NCBI GenBank assembly: GCA_005879435.1
Contig: VBKX01000104.1
Coordinates: 12,023 to 21,347, forward strand
Direction of reading: 5' to 3'
Length of the DNA: 9,325 bases
DNA from: Deltaproteobacteria bacterium
GTDB taxonomy: Bacteria; Desulfobacterota; Binatia; UBA9968
Positions 6,890-9,325 of this stretch are shown piece by piece. Each line of letters starts with the position of its first letter. The first letter of the stretch is position 1. Under the pieces are notes generated by a model. The model was given only the letters and a program-made list of their open reading frames with translations. It was not told where the DNA came from and ran no database searches. The position numbers and the translations under genes were made by a program.

Positions 6890-6919
6890 TGTCGATTTGG
6901 CCGATATGTTTTCGACTAT
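6890..6919 (+). promoter_or_regulatory. predicted ECF42-dependent promoter 2 (TGTCGA-N17-CGACTAT)
   Basis: TGTCGA (6890-6895), a 17-nt spacer and CGACTAT (6913-6919) match promoter 1 base for base in both blocks and in spacing, while most of the spacer and flanks differ. The distance from the -10 block to the following start codon (79 nt) is close to that at promoter 1 (75 nt). The preserved blocks in otherwise diverged flanks are what a sigma-factor recognition site would show. Confidence 0.8.
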
Positions 6920-6991
6920 TTGTTAGACGATTAGATTAACCCATGGGGCGCGCCAAACGGCAAAGCTCCAAGACCAGCAAAGGAGAAAACT

Positions 6992-7720
6992 ATGAAAATC
7001 GAACCCTACCTGTTTCTCGATGGCCGCTGCGAGGAGGCCATCGAATTCTACAAGAGCACGCTCGGCGCCGAGGTGACCATGCTTATGCGATTCAAAGACA
7101 GCCCGGAGCCCCATGCGCCGGGCATGCTCCCGCCGGGTGCCGAAAACAAAGTGATGCACGCGAGCCTGCGCATCGGCGATTCTACGGTGATGGCCTCCGA
7201 TGGCCAGTGCCTCGGTCGGCCGAACTTCCAAGGCTTTGCCCTGTCGCTGCCGGTGTCGAATGATGCCGAAGCCGAGCGGCTGTTTGCGGCGCTGGGCGAC
7301 GGCGGAAAGGTTTGCATGCCGCTCGCCAAGACTTTCTTTTCCTCGCGATTCGGCATGGTCGCCGACCGATTCGGCGTCTCGTGGATGATCATCGTGGCGC
7401 AGCGCGCGATGAACGAAGGCGACCGAAAAGCGCTGTTGGAAGAGAGCTTCGCCTACGCGGCCTTACTTCGGAAGAACGGTCACTACATTGACGGCAAGGC
7501 GCTCCAAGACGCCGGAACCGCGACCACGCTGCGGTTTGATAAGGGCAAAGTTGCCATCACCGATGGTCCCTTTGCCGAAACAAAGGAGCAGCTGGGTGGA
7601 GTCATGGTGCTCGAAGCCAAAGACCTGAACCATGCCATTCAGTTGATGTCGCAGTTACCCTGCATGCGCGTGGGCGGATGCCTGGAGATCCGGCCGATCA
7701 ACGAAGAAATCATCGGCTAA
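6992..7720 (+). CDS. PhnB-like VOC domain fused to a DGPF (YCII-related) domain
   Basis: AAAGGAG 6 nt before the ATG supports the start. Residues 1-137 are a PhnB / 3-demethylubiquinone methyltransferase-like VOC domain: PYLFLDGRCEEAIEFYKSTL, VMHASLRIGDSTVMASDG, and the closing strand FGVSWMIIVAQ. Residues 138-242 are a DGPF domain with DGPFAETKEQLGG from residue 191 and a closing CLEIRPI strand. The DGPF part lacks the usual first strand (MKYILLIY-like); the last VOC strand WMIIVAQ (131-137) stands at that place and may serve both folds. In this locus the two folds also occur as separate proteins, which argues that they work in the same step. It is the first gene after predicted promoter 2 and is followed after 22 nt by a stand-alone DGPF gene. 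Domain calls are secure; activity is unknown. Confidence 0.9.
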   Translation: MKIEPYLFLDGRCEEAIEFYKSTLGAEVTMLMRFKDSPEPHAPGMLPPGAENKVMHASLRIGDSTVMASDGQCLGRPNFQGFALSLPVSNDAEAERLFAALGDGGKVCMPLAKTFFSSRFGMVADRFGVSWMIIVAQRAMNEGDRKALLEESFAYAALLRKNGHYIDGKALQDAGTATTLRFDKGKVAITDGPFAETKEQLGGVMVLEAKDLNHAIQLMSQLPCMRVGGCLEIRPINEEIIG

Positions 7721-7742
7721 AAGACGGAGCAAAGAAAACAGC

Positions 7743-8102
7743 ATGAAATACATCTTGCTGATTTATTTTGATGAGCAAGCAGCGTTGAGCGAGACCGAGC
7801 GGCAGGAGTGTTACGCGGAATCCACGCAGCTCGCACAAGAGATTCATTCGAGCGGGCAGTATCTGGGCGCCAACCCGCTGCAGCCAATATCCATGGCGAC
7901 CAGCGTCCGGGTGCGCGACGGCAAACGATTGGTGACCGATGGTCCCTTCGCCGAGACGCGGGAACAGCTGGGCGGATACTTCCTCATCGAAGCAAACAAT
8001 CTCGACGACGCGATCGGGATTGCCGCACGAATTCCCATGGCGCGTAAAGGCACCGTCGAGGTCCGACCGGTGATCGATATCCCGGGCCTGCCCACTAAGT
8101 AG
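7743..8102 (+). CDS. stand-alone DGPF (YCII-related) protein
   Basis: A 119-residue protein of standard single-domain length. It opens with the typical MKYILLIYFDE strand, has an acidic helix (ETERQECYAESTQLAQEI), the signature DGPFAETREQLGGYFLIEA from residue 66, and the closing EVRPVID strand. YCII-related proteins form a ferredoxin-like alpha/beta fold, usually dimeric; no reaction is established for the DGPF branch. The ribosome site is weak: GGAG lies 13 nt before the ATG, with an A-rich stretch between, so expression may depend on coupling to the gene 22 nt upstream. The DGPF signature sits at the same residue number as in the DGPF/effector-binding fusion, which shows that both keep an intact N-terminus, unlike the VOC fusion. 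Confidence 0.93.
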   Translation: MKYILLIYFDEQAALSETERQECYAESTQLAQEIHSSGQYLGANPLQPISMATSVRVRDGKRLVTDGPFAETREQLGGYFLIEANNLDDAIGIAARIPMARKGTVEVRPVIDIPGLPTK

Positions 8103-8173
8103 CATCTTCGATGGGCGGGACACTGGTTCAGAAGCAACACGCAAATCCTACGAATTTCAGGAAGGAGTAATTT

Positions 8174-9325
8174 ATGAGCGGAGTAAGAGTATTAGTCGGC
8201 ACACGCAAGGGCGCATTCGTTCTCACCTCGGATGGAAAGCGCGAACGATGGGAAGTAAGCAGCCCCCATTTTGCCGGCTGGGAGATGTATCACCTCAAGG
8301 GTTCTCTCGCGGATCCAAACCGGCTGTATGCGTCGCAGTCGAGCAGCTGGTTCGGGCAGATCATTCAACGCTCGGATGACGGCGGCAAGACTTGGCACCA
8401 ACCGGGAACACCCCCCGGTGAACCGACCACGGCTCCCGACGGCACGCCCAAGGGCGAGAGCAACAAGTTTGTTTACGACACGTCCCCGGAAACCGGCAAA
8501 CCTCTCACCACACACCAGTGGTACGACGGTACGGCGCATCCGTGGGAGTTCAAGCGCGTCTGGCATATCGAGCCATCGCTGACCGATCCCGACACGGTCT
8601 ACGCTGGGGTCGAAGACGCGGCCCTATTCCGCTCCACCGACGGCGGCAAATCGTGGCACGAGCTCGCCGGCCTGCGAGGCCATGGCTCGGGGCCCCACTG
8701 GCAGCCGGGCGCCGGTGGGATGTGCCTGCACACGATTATTCTCGATCCAAGTAACTCAAACAGAATTTTCATCGCGATCTCCTCTGCAGGCGCATTCCGT
8801 AGCGACGACGCGGGCAAAACCTGGCGGCCGATCAACCGCGGTCTACACTCCCAGTACATCCCCGATCCAACTGCCGAGGTTGGTCATTGCGTCCATCGCA
8901 TCGCGATGCACCAGTCGCGGCCGGGCGTACTGTTCATGCAGAAGCATTGGGACGTTATGCGCAGCGACGACGCCGGCGACTCCTGGCAGGAAATCAGCGG
9001 CAACTTGCCGACCGACTTCGGGTTCGCGATCGAAGTCCACGCGCACGAGCCGGACACCGTGTATGTCGTGCCGATCAAGAGCGACTCTGAACATTTCCCG
9101 CTCGATGGAAAACTCCGCGTGTACCGCAGTCGATCTGGTGGCAACGAATGGGAAGCGCTCACTAAAGGCCTGCCGCAGAGCGACTGCTACGTGAACGTAC
9201 TGCGCGACGCGATGGCGGTCGACTCGCTCGATAAGTGCGGCGTATATTTCGGCACCACCGGCGGACAGGTTTACGCGTCGGCCGACGCCGGGGACACCTG
9301 GGCACCCATCGTCCGCGATCTTCCC
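8174..9325 (+). CDS. Asp-box (BNR) beta-propeller protein, sialidase/VPS10-like, 3' end outside the window
   Basis: The frame is open for 384 codons to the window edge. AAGGAG 6 nt before the ATG supports the start. Asp-box repeats of the S-x-D-x-G-x-T/S-W type occur at residues 67-74 (SDDGGKTW), 154-161 (STDGGKSW), 210-217 (SDDAGKTW), 264-271 (SDDAGDSW) and 369-376 (SADAGDTW), with a decayed copy SRSGGNEW at 319-326. After the first, the spacing is a regular 50-56 residues, one per propeller blade. Such propellers occur in sialidases and in sorting or scaffold proteins; no catalytic Arg triad or FRIP motif is evident, so a glycosidase label would be unsafe. There is no signal peptide (MSGVRVLVGTRKGAF is itself blade sequence), so it is predicted cytoplasmic, unusual for Asp-box proteins. 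It lies 71 nt after the DGPF gene on the same strand and may share its transcript. Confidence 0.85.
   Translation, partial: MSGVRVLVGTRKGAFVLTSDGKRERWEVSSPHFAGWEMYHLKGSLADPNRLYASQSSSWFGQIIQRSDDGGKTWHQPGTPPGEPTTAPDGTPKGESNKFVYDTSPETGKPLTTHQWYDGTAHPWEFKRVWHIEPSLTDPDTVYAGVEDAALFRSTDGGKSWHELAGLRGHGSGPHWQPGAGGMCLHTIILDPSNSNRIFIAISSAGAFRSDDAGKTWRPINRGLHSQYIPDPTAEVGHCVHRIAMHQSRPGVLFMQKHWDVMRSDDAGDSWQEISGNLPTDFGFAIEVHAHEPDTVYVVPIKSDSEHFPLDGKLRVYRSRSGGNEWEALTKGLPQSDCYVNVLRDAMAVDSLDKCGVYFGTTGGQVYASADAGDTWAPIVRDLP

Noticed and set aside
6941..6957. CCATGGGGCGCGCC as possible cloning or vector remnant
   Set aside because: Restriction-site-like palindromes are expected by chance in GC-rich DNA and the flanks look native.
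7254..7283. TGTCGA-N17-CGGCTGT inside the VOC-DGPF gene
   Set aside because: Spacing fits the ECF42-type element, but the -10 block has two mismatches and it lies well inside a coding region with no gene start at a fitting distance.

Overview
The window looks like a chromosomal segment of a free-living, moderately GC-rich bacterium. Soil groups such as Acidobacteriota or Verrucomicrobiota would fit the gene content, but nothing here fixes the taxon. No rRNA, tRNA, CRISPR array, transposase or phage gene was seen.

Left part (1 to about 3000, minus strand): a two-gene carbohydrate unit. A long fusion protein, with an N-terminal GT4-type glycosyltransferase and a C-terminal alpha/alpha-barrel glycosidase-like domain, is followed after 10 nt by a GH130 family protein (mannoside phosphorylase or glycosidase type) that runs off the left edge. 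The leader of the unit carries a strong Shine-Dalgarno sequence that can fold into a hairpin, a longer terminator-like hairpin and a candidate extended -10 promoter.

Middle (2972 to 3667): about 700 nt between divergent units with no gene I can support, but with several inverted repeats.

Right part (3668 to the end, plus strand): an ECF42-type sigma factor with its C-terminal TPR-like extension, followed by its typical DGPF (YCII-related) partners in three architectures: DGPF fused to a GyrI/AraC-type effector-binding domain, a PhnB-like VOC domain fused to DGPF, and a stand-alone DGPF protein. A separate VOC (glyoxalase-fold) protein lies among them, and the array ends in a cytoplasmic Asp-box (BNR) beta-propeller protein cut by the right edge.

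The clearest regulatory signal is a pair of matching promoter-like elements, TGTCGA-N17-CGACTAT, at 4953-4982 and 6890-6919. They lie about 70 nt upstream of the two DGPF fusion genes. The same motif was not found before the sigma gene, the separate VOC gene or the carbohydrate unit. The simplest reading is that the ECF42 sigma factor drives two transcription units of its own locus: the DGPF/effector-binding fusion, and the VOC-DGPF / DGPF (perhaps also BNR) set. The biochemical role of DGPF proteins is unknown, so what the system senses or processes cannot be read from the sequence.
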